DNA from: Alphaproteobacteria bacterium
GTDB lineage: Bacteria; Pseudomonadota; Alphaproteobacteria; Micavibrionales; Micavibrionaceae
DNA: 64,000 bases
Direction of reading: 5' to 3'
NCBI GenBank assembly: GCA_023384135.1
Contig: JAHDXS010000001.1
Coordinates: 744,001 to 808,000 of the forward strand
A model generated the notes under the pieces. The model did no database searches. It had not been told where the DNA came from and worked only from the letters and a program-made list of their open reading frames with translations. Position numbers and translations under genes: made by a program. Below, piece by piece: positions 43,349-51,348 of this stretch; within the stretch, counting starts at the first letter, position 1; each line of letters begins with the position of its first letter.

Positions 43349-44943
43349 CTGCTCAAGCCACTAAACCAAAATCCAACACCGCCACCGCCGTCATTTACGC
43401 TCGCGTCTCCAGCGTCGCGCAAATGCAGAAAGGCCACGGGCTCGGCTCGCAGGAAACCCGCTGCCGGGAGTTTGCGCGCATGAAGGGCTATGAGGTCGCG
43501 CACGTCTTCTGTGATGAAGCCGTGTCCGGCGGCCTGATCGACCGCCCCGGTATGCTCGCCATGCTCAAATACCTCAAAGCCAATCGCAGCAAAGAGCATG
43601 TCGTCCTGATCGACGATATCTCGCGCCTCGCGCGGGATATGAAAGCCCATCTCGATCTGCGCGATGCGATTGCGGCGGCGGGTGCGCGTCTCGAAAGTCC
43701 GTCCATTGAGTTCGGGGAAGATTCCGACTCCATCCTCGTTGAAAACCTGCTGGCCTCCGTCTCGCAGCATCAGCGCCAGAAGAATGCGGAGCAAACCCGC
43801 AACAGGATGCGCGCCCGGATTCAGAACGGCTACTGGCCCTTCATCTCCTGCATCGGCTTCAAGCATGTCCACTCGCCCGGACAGGGCAAGGTGCTGGTGC
43901 GCGATGAACCGCTGGCCTCGATCATCCAAGAGGGTCTGGAAGGCTACGCCTCAGGCCGCTTTGAAACCCAAGCCGAAGTGAAGCGCTTTTTTGAGAGCTT
44001 TCCAGTCTTCCCGAAGGACCGCTACGGCGTGGTGCGCAATCAGTTCGTGACCGACACCCTGACCAAGACGCTCTATGCCGGATATGTCGAAGCGCCCGAT
44101 TGGGGCGTAAGCCTTCGCAAGGGTCAGCATGAAGGGCTGATTAGTTTTGAGACCTTCGAGCGCATCCAGAAGCGCCTGAAGGAAGGCGCGCGGGCTCCGG
44201 CGCGGCCCGATCTCAATGCGGACTTCCCGCTGCGCGGCGCGATCACCTGCGCTTGCTGCGAGCGGCCTTTGACCGCCTCATGGTCCAAAAGCAAGACGGG
44301 CGCGCGGCATCCTTACTATTCCTGCTTCAACCGGGCCTGCTCGGAAAAGGGCAAGTCGATCCGGCGGGATCAGATTGAAGGCGACTTTGCGGCGCTTCTG
44401 GAAAGCCTGACGCCTGCGCCGTCGCTGTTCGATCTGGTCCGGGCGCTGGTCAAGCATGGATGGGATCAGCGGCTTGCCCAAGCCCATGCCTTCGCCAAGA
44501 CGTTCGCCAAGGACATTCAGGGCATCGAGAAGCAGATAGACTCGCTTCTGGAGCGCATCGTCGAAGCGTCGAACCCGACCGTCATCACGGCCTATGAGAA
44601 CAAGATCGCCAAGCTCGAACGCGAAAAGCTGGTGCTCGAAGAAAAGCGGGTTTCCAGCGGCCTTGTGCGCGGCACGTTCGAGGAGATGTTCGAACTCGCC
44701 ATGTCGTTCTTCGCAAACCCTTCAAAACTCTGGGTTTCCGGGTCGCACATGCACCGCAGACTGGTCCTGAAACTGACCTTTGCGGACCGTCTTCAATATT
44801 GCCGGAAATCGGGGTTTCGAACCCCGGAAATGGCCTTGCCCTTCAAGGCTCTGGCGTCTTTTCGGGAAGGGCAAAGCAGAATGGCGGAGAGAGGGGGATT
44901 CGAACAGAAATGGCAGTCGCGAATCTCTGTGTATTACCAATGA
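43345..44943 (+). CDS. Large serine recombinase of element A
   Basis: A 532-residue large serine recombinase that should integrate and excise the element. Catalytic Ser22 lies in VIYARVSSVAQ, followed by RLARDMKAHL and the recombinase domain. A zinc-ribbon motif (CACCERPL ... YYSCFNRAC) is near residue 298, and the C-terminal coiled coil runs to about 500. From residue 513 the frame enters the 12-base core and tRNA-Ser-like DNA (MAERGGFE), so the last 20 residues are flanking, not native, sequence. ATGA overlap with the upstream gene. A relative is at 51345. Confidence 0.9.
   Translation: MTAQATKPKSNTATAVIYARVSSVAQMQKGHGLGSQETRCREFARMKGYEVAHVFCDEAVSGGLIDRPGMLAMLKYLKANRSKEHVVLIDDISRLARDMKAHLDLRDAIAAAGARLESPSIEFGEDSDSILVENLLASVSQHQRQKNAEQTRNRMRARIQNGYWPFISCIGFKHVHSPGQGKVLVRDEPLASIIQEGLEGYASGRFETQAEVKRFFESFPVFPKDRYGVVRNQFVTDTLTKTLYAGYVEAPDWGVSLRKGQHEGLISFETFERIQKRLKEGARAPARPDLNADFPLRGAITCACCERPLTASWSKSKTGARHPYYSCFNRACSEKGKSIRRDQIEGDFAALLESLTPAPSLFDLVRALVKHGWDQRLAQAHAFAKTFAKDIQGIEKQIDSLLERIVEASNPTVITAYENKIAKLEREKLVLEEKRVSSGLVRGTFEEMFELAMSFFANPSKLWVSGSHMHRRLVLKLTFADRLQYCRKSGFRTPEMALPFKALASFREGQSRMAERGGFEQKWQSRISVYYQ
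44880..44905. other. Candidate right attachment site: tRNA-Ser 3'-end fragment
   Basis: TGGCGGAGAGAGGGGGATTC followed by GAAC (44882-44905) is the complement of a tRNA-Ser T-loop-to-CCA end. It includes the 12-base core (44880-44891) shared with 16285-16296. The likeness stops at 44905, so no complete tRNA gene is reconstituted here. The intact tRNA-Ser is expected elsewhere, possibly beyond the right edge. Confidence 0.6.
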
Positions 44944-45021
44944 CTTAAAGTGAAAGGCTTTTTTCGCCAACTGATTTTGTATCCCACTGGATTGCCATTT
45001 TTGTGTCCCACATTCTCGTTC

Positions 45022-45201
45022 CTAATCTCTGATTTCACGCGCGATCTCGATGGCGCGATCCAGCCGCGTCGCGCTGGTTCTTGCAGCGTCTAACTCGTCT
45101 TCAAGTCGCTCGAAGATCGGCAAGTACGTCTCCCCGTAGCGCGCCACGATCCGGGCCGCCAGAACCAATGTGGTCTCGATATCCTTCTCATTGACGCTCA
45201 T
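45022..45201 (-). CDS. 59-residue helical protein downstream of AlpA-like gene
   Basis: A short frame from ATG 45201 to a TAG at 45022. The product is an uninterrupted helix-forming sequence (LVLAARIVARYGETYLPIFE and LDRAIEIAREIRD) likely to be a coiled coil. It starts six bases after the stop of the AlpA-like gene on the same strand, which favours a real two-gene unit. No known family. Confidence 0.5.
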   Translation of the reverse strand: MSVNEKDIETTLVLAARIVARYGETYLPIFERLEDELDAARTSATRLDRAIEIAREIRD

Positions 45202-45207
45202 GGCTGC

Positions 45208-45534
45208 CTACTCCAAGTGTTGCAGATCATCGCTGTCCGCGAAACTTCCTGTGGATTGTTGCGCGTCCTCGACGCGGCGATAGTTCATCGGATCGCGTAT
45301 CCAGTCATGGATGTCTTTGAGGTAGAACGCCTTTCGCATCGAGCGCTTCTTGCCGGAGAGCTTGTGCGGCTTGGGAAACGTCCCGTTGTGAATGCGCCGG
45401 TCGATCTCCTGCCGGGATATCCCACAGAGGCGCGAGGCCAGCTTTATGGAGATCAGCGCGTTCGTCTGGATCATGAGCGCCGCCGTTACCTGCGCTTCGA
45501 ACGTCGGCCGGATACTCATTGTGAAATCCGTCAT
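45208..45534 (-). CDS. AlpA/excisionase-like DNA-binding protein
   Basis: A 108-residue protein when started at ATG 45534; a longer frame reaches 45624 without added domain content. It has the winged-helix pattern ISIKLASRLCGISRQEIDRR, then FPKPHKLSGKKRSM and AFYLKDIHDWIRDP, like AlpA, TorI and other excisionases that bind beside attachment sites. Its position next to the junction between elements A and B fits an excision or regulatory factor of element B. Confidence 0.72.
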   Translation of the reverse strand: MTDFTMSIRPTFEAQVTAALMIQTNALISIKLASRLCGISRQEIDRRIHNGTFPKPHKLSGKKRSMRKAFYLKDIHDWIRDPMNYRRVEDAQQSTGSFADSDDLQHLE

Positions 45535-45849
45535 GTCTGCACCGTTCAATCCTTGCGGAACGACTGCATCTGCGGAGCGTGTTTGTGGGCCGTTCCTTCT
45601 TTTGGTTGTGGCTCCTATTTTCATTACAACCCAGAATCGTTTAAGACTTCGTTAACGACTGCGCGGAAAGCCGCTATGGCTGCGGCTTTTCATCGCTGCA
45701 TCTGCGAAGACACTGTGAGGTTGTGACCCCAGTGAAGTTCGTGCCACAGACACTTTTTCTGTGCCACGAGGACGGCGTTCGTCCCGACTGTCAACACGGC
45801 GCTGCGGTCGATAGAATCGAAGCATTGTCTCGGCCAATTAGGAACCGCA

Positions 45850-46083
45850 ATGGTAGCTTCCGATCCATCGGGAACAATCCGCGCGATCTTCCGAACGCTT
45901 CCCGGCGGCACGCTGCGCCTGCGAAAACCGCCGACCGCGAAGATCGACCCAAAGGTCTTGCGAGTGGTCTTCTCACCGGCGCAGTCGCTCAAGGGCATCG
46001 TTCCCGAGACCGCCGCGCCGTCCAGGCCGGCGGCTAAACGCGGAACCCTGCGCACCGTCCGGCACCCTCCTCACAAGAAGTGA
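45850..46083 (+). CDS. Possible small basic protein in a sparse region
   Basis: A 77-residue frame from ATG 45850 with AGGAA upstream. The sequence is basic with SGTIRAIFRTLPGGTLRLRK and a proline-rich tail. Nothing supports a function. Overlapping frames exist on both strands and I am not sure which, if any, is used; the rest of 45535-46093 shows nothing else. Confidence 0.3.
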   Translation: MVASDPSGTIRAIFRTLPGGTLRLRKPPTAKIDPKVLRVVFSPAQSLKGIVPETAAPSRPAAKRGTLRTVRHPPHKK

Positions 46084-46093
46084 CGCAGCGCCG

Positions 46094-46723
46094 CTAATCC
46101 ACTCGGTCGAGCGGATGGCGTTCGAGCGTATCGAGGAGAATGCTCCAGGCCAGCCGCGCAACCTCCTTCGTACGCGGATAGGTGAAGAAGTCCTTGTCGC
46201 GTGTGAGTCTGAGGCCGCGCGCTTCGATAGCGGCACAGACAAACACCGCGCGCGCGACTTCTCGGTGAAACTGATCCCCTGAGAATCCGCGTGTCACCTC
46301 TGACCTGTTCTTCAATAGCATGATGAGAACATTGCGCTGAAACGCATCCGGCTTGCCGCGTTCGAGCGGCACGCTCCGTAGAAACGCTTCCACGAAATCA
46401 TAAGAGTCCGTCAATTCGGTGGCAGGGCCGTAAAGATAGGCGAAGAGCCCGCCCAGAAGCGTCTTGTCGGCAAAGCGCGGATCGCTGGCGACGACGACAT
46501 GCTCCCAGAGGAAGTCGCCGATGGCGTCGAAATAGAGGCTGATGGACTGGCGCGAGAGCTTGCTGCCGTCCACTCCGGCCAGAAGCATCTCCGCGCAGGC
46601 GTGGCGGCTCATTCCGGCCGTGACTTCCAGGAAATAGAAATACGAGACCTTCTCGAACTGCTCTTTGGTCAGTTTCGAGCGGCGGCAATAGGGATTCTTG
46701 GCCTCCCAGAGGGTTCTCGGCAT
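46094..46723 (-). CDS. Hypothetical protein, 209 residues
   Basis: A cytoplasmic-looking protein with a basic start (CRRSKLTKEQFEKVSYFYFL) and helices throughout (SRQSISLYFDAIGDFLWEHV, KEVARLAWSILLDTLERH). The first 70 residues suggest a regulator-like helix-turn-helix with TAGMSRHACAEMLL, and I considered an IS1595-type transposase start, but no catalytic residues follow. Family unknown. Confidence 0.6.
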   Translation of the reverse strand: MPRTLWEAKNPYCRRSKLTKEQFEKVSYFYFLEVTAGMSRHACAEMLLAGVDGSKLSRQSISLYFDAIGDFLWEHVVVASDPRFADKTLLGGLFAYLYGPATELTDSYDFVEAFLRSVPLERGKPDAFQRNVLIMLLKNRSEVTRGFSGDQFHREVARAVFVCAAIEARGLRLTRDKDFFTYPRTKEVARLAWSILLDTLERHPLDRVD

Positions 46724-46863
46724 GGCGGGATCGCGGGTCCGGGGCGATTGCTGGCACTCGAAGCGTAAACAGGAACGTCCAACTTAACCAGAATTCCCTG
46801 ATGCGCTGGCGCGGGTTCGCTACGCCTCTTACGCTTCAATCAAGCTTTGCGCAAAGCCTCCGG

Positions 46864-46927
46864 GCGGTCCCGGAATCTGATTCCAGGACCGCTCCACGAT
46901 CAACGTGACGCGCCCGGTTGCCGGGCG
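46864..46927. promoter_or_regulatory. Dyad and hairpin before the element B transfer operon
   Basis: GCGGTCC-C-GGAATC at 46864-46877 mirrors GATTCC-A-GGACCGC at 46879-46892 around a single T, a 29-base near-perfect dyad. A second stem CGCCCGG/CCGGGCG (46911-46917 and 46921-46927) with a TTG loop lies just before the AAGGAGG Shine-Dalgarno of the next gene (ATG 46942). The first looks like a protein operator, the second like a leader hairpin. Confidence 0.6.
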
Positions 46928-46941
46928 CAAGGAGGCGTCCC

Positions 46942-47583
46942 ATGTCGTCCGAGTACGAAGAGAACTTCACGAGCTGGCATCCGCCCAAGGGGGCCGGACC
47001 GGAGGCCGCCCCGCTGGAGCCGGCCGACCGTCTCTGGGTGATCGGCAAGCTGATCGCGCTGTTCGTCGCCGAAGCGTTCAACTGGCTGCTCCATACAGCG
47101 AACTACTCGCTGGTCAACACCGTCGGCTCCGATGTGTTCCTCGTGGACGCGCTCGGGCTTCCGGCCTGGGGTCTGTTCGAGAACCTCACCGTTTCGACCC
47201 TCATTAACGGCGTTCTGGGTCTCGCGGCCGTCGCCACGCCGGTCTTTCTGTTCGGACAACTCATCGAACGTCACCGGGAGATGTTCGATAACCCGCGCAG
47301 CTTCTTCGCGGGCGCGCTTAGCAAGATCGTCACCGGCTTGCTGCTTCTTCTCTATGCCTTCGTGATCGTTACGGAGTTCTCGGCGCTCTACTTGCGCGTC
47401 CAGGCCGAGAGCGCCCCCTCGCCGATCCCGGCGCTGGCCGGACACGCGGCGGGCTTCTGGCCGATGCTGCTGATGTGCGTGGCGCTGATCCTGATCAATG
47501 CCGCGATGGGATTGGCCACCGCCCATATCCTGCGGGCCGCCAAGCGCGCCCTCGGCCGTTCAGCCGCAAGGAGCGTGTCATGA
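46942..47583 (+). CDS. Polytopic membrane protein of the transfer operon (element B)
   Basis: A 213-residue protein with hydrophobic segments near residues 31-50, 78-102, 118-142 and 166-190. It starts at ATG 46942 behind AAGGAGG at 46929-46935. The N terminus is polar. It is followed by a secreted and a von Willebrand A-type gene with four-base overlaps, and by the coupling protein. It may take part in anchoring that complex; the family is not known to me. Confidence 0.7.
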   Translation: MSSEYEENFTSWHPPKGAGPEAAPLEPADRLWVIGKLIALFVAEAFNWLLHTANYSLVNTVGSDVFLVDALGLPAWGLFENLTVSTLINGVLGLAAVATPVFLFGQLIERHREMFDNPRSFFAGALSKIVTGLLLLLYAFVIVTEFSALYLRVQAESAPSPIPALAGHAAGFWPMLLMCVALILINAAMGLATAHILRAAKRALGRSAARSVS

Positions 47584-48284
47584 AAGCACTCCTTCTTTCG
47601 CTGCTCGTTGCGCTGTCAACGCAAACCCAAGCGCAAGAACGCATCGCCGTCGAGCTGCTGATCGACGATTCCGGCGTTCTGCTCGATGCGCAGGAGGCGC
47701 AATCCCACACGCTTCTGCTGCTCTCGCATGTGAAGGCACTTGCCACCAAGCGTTCAGGTGCGAACGCGAAGGTCGAAGTGATCTCGACCTCTTACGGCCG
47801 CACGGTCTGGAGCGGCACGCCGCTCTCCATCCGGCGCGATCCCGCCCGCGCGCAGGAGCTGGTCGATGCGGTAGCCGCCGATCCGGGAAGCTGCAACAAC
47901 CTGCCGGGTGCGTTCGCCGAGCTGCGGAGCAATCTCGCGCAGCTTGAGCGCGAGGGCGTGGAGACGGTGCATATCATCGTATTCAGCTCTCTGGTCCACA
48001 CACCGCGCCCGTGCGATCAGGTGCGTAACATCACGCTGCCGCAACTGCCGCCCGCCGAAGGCGACATCGCCGGCGCGCTTGCCAGTTCCCCGAATGTCCG
48101 GTCGGTCTCCTTCTATTGGGTGTCGCCGCATCAGCGGATCGTCTGGGAACAGTACCTGAGCCCCGCCTTCACCGCGCTCCGCGATGGCGGGGCGCGCGTG
48201 TCGTTCTTCGATGTCGAGCGCAGCAAGGCCGCCTTGCGCGTCTCGCCATTCAGCGTCTCCCCCCTGGCGGAGGCCACGCCATGA
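47580..48284 (+). CDS. Secreted von Willebrand A-like protein
   Basis: A 234-residue protein with a Sec signal peptide (MKALLLSLLVALSTQTQAQ). The mature domain is VWA-like: the strand IAVELLIDDSGVLL carries part of a MIDAS (DxS), then THVIVF-type strands (HIIVFSSLVHTP) and helices. The second serine of the usual DxSxS is missing. It overlaps both neighbours by four bases. A structural or adhesive part of the transfer apparatus is inferred. Confidence 0.65.
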   Translation: MKALLLSLLVALSTQTQAQERIAVELLIDDSGVLLDAQEAQSHTLLLLSHVKALATKRSGANAKVEVISTSYGRTVWSGTPLSIRRDPARAQELVDAVAADPGSCNNLPGAFAELRSNLAQLEREGVETVHIIVFSSLVHTPRPCDQVRNITLPQLPPAEGDIAGALASSPNVRSVSFYWVSPHQRIVWEQYLSPAFTALRDGGARVSFFDVERSKAALRVSPFSVSPLAEATP

Positions 48285-49351
48285 ACCTCCAACCCTTCGC
48301 GCATACGGCTGTATGTCTTCTGCTGGTTGCGTTCGCCGCGCAAGCGCAGGCGCAACGCTTCACTATTCTCACGCCGGACACGGACTCGCGCGGCACGTTC
48401 GAGGTCGCCGATCCCGACCGTCTCGTCCGCACGCTCGGCAAGCCGGAGATCCAGTTCGATCTCGCGGCGAGCCACGACACGCTGCTGGACCTGCGTATCC
48501 GCCGCGCCGGCCTGAAGCTTCCCAACGGCAAGACCGCAACGGCCTTCGCCGGAGACAAAGAGGCGAACCTCGTCATCGTCGCGGGCGCGCCGGTCGCGCA
48601 CATCTCCATCGCGGGCGTGACGCCATTGCCGGGCGCGGCACGCAGCGAACGCGAAGCGCTGGTGCTCTTCCGGGCAGCGGATGGCACCTTGCTCGCGCCG
48701 GCAGCGGATGAAGTCGCGGTGTTCGATACCGGCTTCAACCGCTTGCCGTTTGCGTACAGCCCGGCGGCGATCCCGACGCGCACGCTGCTCCCGGTCACGC
48801 TACTGCTCGATATGTCCGGCTCGATGGCGGGGCATATGAAGGATGTAGTGAACGCGGCCACCAGCTTCATGGCGAGCCTGCCGCTCACCGCGCGCTGCCG
48901 GATCGTGCTGTTCAATGACCGGATTGAGGAGTTCGGCCCGCAGCCGCCGAACGCTCAGGTCTGTGCGACGGCGGGCTTCGCGTTCTGGAAGCCCATGCCC
49001 GAACCCTCGGGCGGCACGGCGCTGCTGGCGGCCCTTAATCACGGCTTGCGCTCGCCGCCTGAAACTATGGGGCCGCGCCTGCAACCGATCACGCTGGTGA
49101 TCACCGACGGCGTGGATACGGGCGCGGCTGATCCGGCGGCAGAACTCCGCCGCCTCGCCGCGCTTAAAGCGGCTTCCGGCGGAAAGCTCTTCGTCTTCTG
49201 GGCCGGAGCGAGCGACCCGGCGCTGCTCGCAAACATCGCCGATCTCCAGATTGCAGCCGGCAGCGATGTGAAGGGCGAGCTGGAGCGGTTCTTCCGGTCG
49301 CTCGGCGTCTCGCTTTCCGGCTTGCAAGCCCTGCGCGTGGGAGGACCCTGA
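48281..49351 (+). CDS. Secreted von Willebrand A-domain protein
   Basis: A 356-residue exported protein (signal CLLLVAFAAQAQAQ). An N-terminal region of about 160 residues precedes a VWA domain with the full MIDAS start VTLLLDMSGSMAG near residue 175, the threonine-containing SGGTALLAAL, and VITDGVDTG. VWA domains hold a metal-dependent adhesion site for protein partners. It is separated from the coupling protein by two bases. A pair of VWA proteins fused by operon to VirD4 is uncommon. Confidence 0.72.
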   Translation: MNLQPFAHTAVCLLLVAFAAQAQAQRFTILTPDTDSRGTFEVADPDRLVRTLGKPEIQFDLAASHDTLLDLRIRRAGLKLPNGKTATAFAGDKEANLVIVAGAPVAHISIAGVTPLPGAARSEREALVLFRAADGTLLAPAADEVAVFDTGFNRLPFAYSPAAIPTRTLLPVTLLLDMSGSMAGHMKDVVNAATSFMASLPLTARCRIVLFNDRIEEFGPQPPNAQVCATAGFAFWKPMPEPSGGTALLAALNHGLRSPPETMGPRLQPITLVITDGVDTGAADPAAELRRLAALKAASGGKLFVFWAGASDPALLANIADLQIAAGSDVKGELERFFRSLGVSLSGLQALRVGGP

Positions 49352-49353
49352 CC

Positions 49354-51027
49354 ATGCGCCGCCAGCCACGCTCCAATCCCCTGGCCGCGTTCATCGTCGC
49401 GCTCGCCTTCATGGCAGGCGGGCTGTTCCTGTGCGTGCAACCCGGCTGGTTCGTCTGGGGCGTCGCCCTCATGGCGCTCGGCCTGGCGCTCGCGACACGC
49501 AGCCTTTATCTGCATCTGATGCGCGGGCTGGAGACCGCCACGCAGATTAACTTGCTACATGAAAGCCGCATCGTCTCTGGGGATTACGGAAACGCGCGCC
49601 TCGCCATTCTGCAGGACGGGTTCGTGCGGGCGATGGTAGACGCGCGGCGCGGCCTCTTCATCGGCACGCTCGAAGGGAAGAAGCTCTTCTACGATCCTTA
49701 TCGCACCGGCAACGGCCACATGCTGGCCTACGCTCCGGCCCGCACAGGGAAAACCACTTCGCTCGTCATCCCGGCGCTGCTGCACTGGAGTTCGGGCAGC
49801 GTCATCGTCACCGATGTCAAAGGCGAGCTGACGGAGCTGACGGCCGCATGGCGCAGGAAGGACGGTCAACGCACGTTGATCCTCAATCCATTCGGGGCGC
49901 GCGGGATTCCCGGCCTGCGGTTCAATCCGCTGCAAGTCCTCGTCACCGACATGATGAAGAATGGCGGGCGCGAGGTGCATGCGCTCGCCAAACTGGTTGC
50001 CTTGCAGCTCATCCCCGAGCGCGGGCATGACGCGGGGGACGGCATCTTCTTCCGCAATGGCGGGCGGCGGCTGCTTGTTACCTTCATGCTCTATCTCGCG
50101 GCCTTCGAGCCGAAGCGCTGCACGCTCCCCGGCCTGCGTTCCGCCGTCTGGTCGAGTGAGGCCGAGAAATTCGCCATCGCCGCGAAGATGCAGGGATCAA
50201 ACCTCTTCGCGGGTCTGCTGCGCGAATATGGAAACGCGCTCGCCGACGGGCTGGAGCCCGAATACGTGAAGACCTTCGGCGCGTTCCGCGACAACGCGAT
50301 GAACGCGCTCGAACTCTACGAGGCCCATACCGACTTCGGGCGGTCGCTGATGGAGAGCGACTTCTCGTTTGCCGATGTACTCGACGGGCGGACCACGCTC
50401 TATCTGATCCTCCCCGAATCCAAGCTCGAAACCCACGGCCCGTGGATGGGGTTGATCGTCACGCTGCTTCTGGAAACAGTCGCGGCCTCAACGACCATGC
50501 ACGAGCGCCGCACGCGGCTGCTGTTCCTCTTGGAGGAAATGGGCAATCTCGGACGCCTGCCCAATCTCGGCAAGGCGCTCTCCCTGCTCCCCGGCAAGGG
50601 CGTGCGGTGCTGGATGATCTTCCAGAGCCGCCGCCAGTCGCTCGATATCTACGGCCCTAACATCGCCGGGCTGATCGAGGAGCAATCGAGCGTTATTCAA
50701 GCCTGGAGCATTCGCGGTTTGGAGGACCGCAAGGCGTGGAGCGCGCGCATCGGCAATGCAACCCGCAAGGGGCGCAGCGTCGCGCGCGAAGCCGAGAATT
50801 TGTTCGCGCCGTGGCGGCTTTCGGTCGGCGAACGCGGCTTCCCGGTGCTGAGCCCCGATGAGATCGGGCGTCTGCCTGAGCATGAGCAGCTCATTGCCGT
50901 CGCTGGGCAGCCCGTCATCCGCGCCAAGAAATTGCCGTACTTCGCCGATCCGGTGCTCGCCCGCCGGGCCGCGAAAGAAAAGATCCTGACGGCCGCGCCG
51001 CGCGACGCGGCGGCAAGGGCCGGGTAA
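49354..51027 (+). CDS. VirD4-type coupling protein (element B)
   Basis: A 557-residue type IV coupling protein with two N-terminal membrane helices (about residues 10-27 and 30-48), unlike the element A homologue. Walker A is APARTGKTT near residue 131, the VirD4 block IVTDVKGEL follows, Walker B is LLFLLEEMGNLG near 390, and the C-terminal QSRRQSLDIYG and NIAGLIEEQSSVIQAWS blocks are present. It feeds the relaxase-DNA complex to a mating pore that this element does not encode in the window. Confidence 0.9.
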   Translation: MRRQPRSNPLAAFIVALAFMAGGLFLCVQPGWFVWGVALMALGLALATRSLYLHLMRGLETATQINLLHESRIVSGDYGNARLAILQDGFVRAMVDARRGLFIGTLEGKKLFYDPYRTGNGHMLAYAPARTGKTTSLVIPALLHWSSGSVIVTDVKGELTELTAAWRRKDGQRTLILNPFGARGIPGLRFNPLQVLVTDMMKNGGREVHALAKLVALQLIPERGHDAGDGIFFRNGGRRLLVTFMLYLAAFEPKRCTLPGLRSAVWSSEAEKFAIAAKMQGSNLFAGLLREYGNALADGLEPEYVKTFGAFRDNAMNALELYEAHTDFGRSLMESDFSFADVLDGRTTLYLILPESKLETHGPWMGLIVTLLLETVAASTTMHERRTRLLFLLEEMGNLGRLPNLGKALSLLPGKGVRCWMIFQSRRQSLDIYGPNIAGLIEEQSSVIQAWSIRGLEDRKAWSARIGNATRKGRSVAREAENLFAPWRLSVGERGFPVLSPDEIGRLPEHEQLIAVAGQPVIRAKKLPYFADPVLARRAAKEKILTAAPRDAAARAG

Positions 51028-51153
51028 GGATGGGCGGCATGGGCAGCGCTGCGCACTCCCTGATTCATGCGAACGCCGCAGCCAGAGCCGCTTTGCACAG
51101 AGTCTCTTTACCGTTCGTTAAAGCGCCGCGTGGCACGCTCAAAGGAGAGCGCC

Positions 51154-51348
51154 ATGCGGCGTGACCCCGCAGAAATGGCGCGTTTGCAGCGGTTGAAGAC
51201 TCCTCCGAAAGAGAGTCACAATCGGACCGGATCGCCGCCCAAGGATTCTTTGCCAGAGGAGCTCGCGGCGCTGGTCAAGGCCCTCGCGCGCGCAGCGGCG
51301 GAAGAGGATTTCCGGGCGGAACGCGAACAGAAACGAAGAACGCAATGA
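51154..51348 (+). CDS. Small charged protein before recombinase (element B)
   Basis: A 64-residue protein from ATG 51154 behind AAAGGAG, rich in lysine, glutamate and alanine, helical in the second half (AALVKALARAAAEEDFRAER). Its stop overlaps the recombinase start by four bases, the same layout as at 43345 in element A, although the two small proteins are not alike in length. It may be a regulator or directionality factor; that is a guess from position. Confidence 0.6.
   Translation: MRRDPAEMARLQRLKTPPKESHNRTGSPPKDSLPEELAALVKALARAAAEEDFRAEREQKRRTQ

Noticed and set aside
46094..46723. Possible IS1595-like transposase
   Set aside because: Only the N terminus has a helix-turn-helix look; no catalytic acids or flanking inverted repeats were found.
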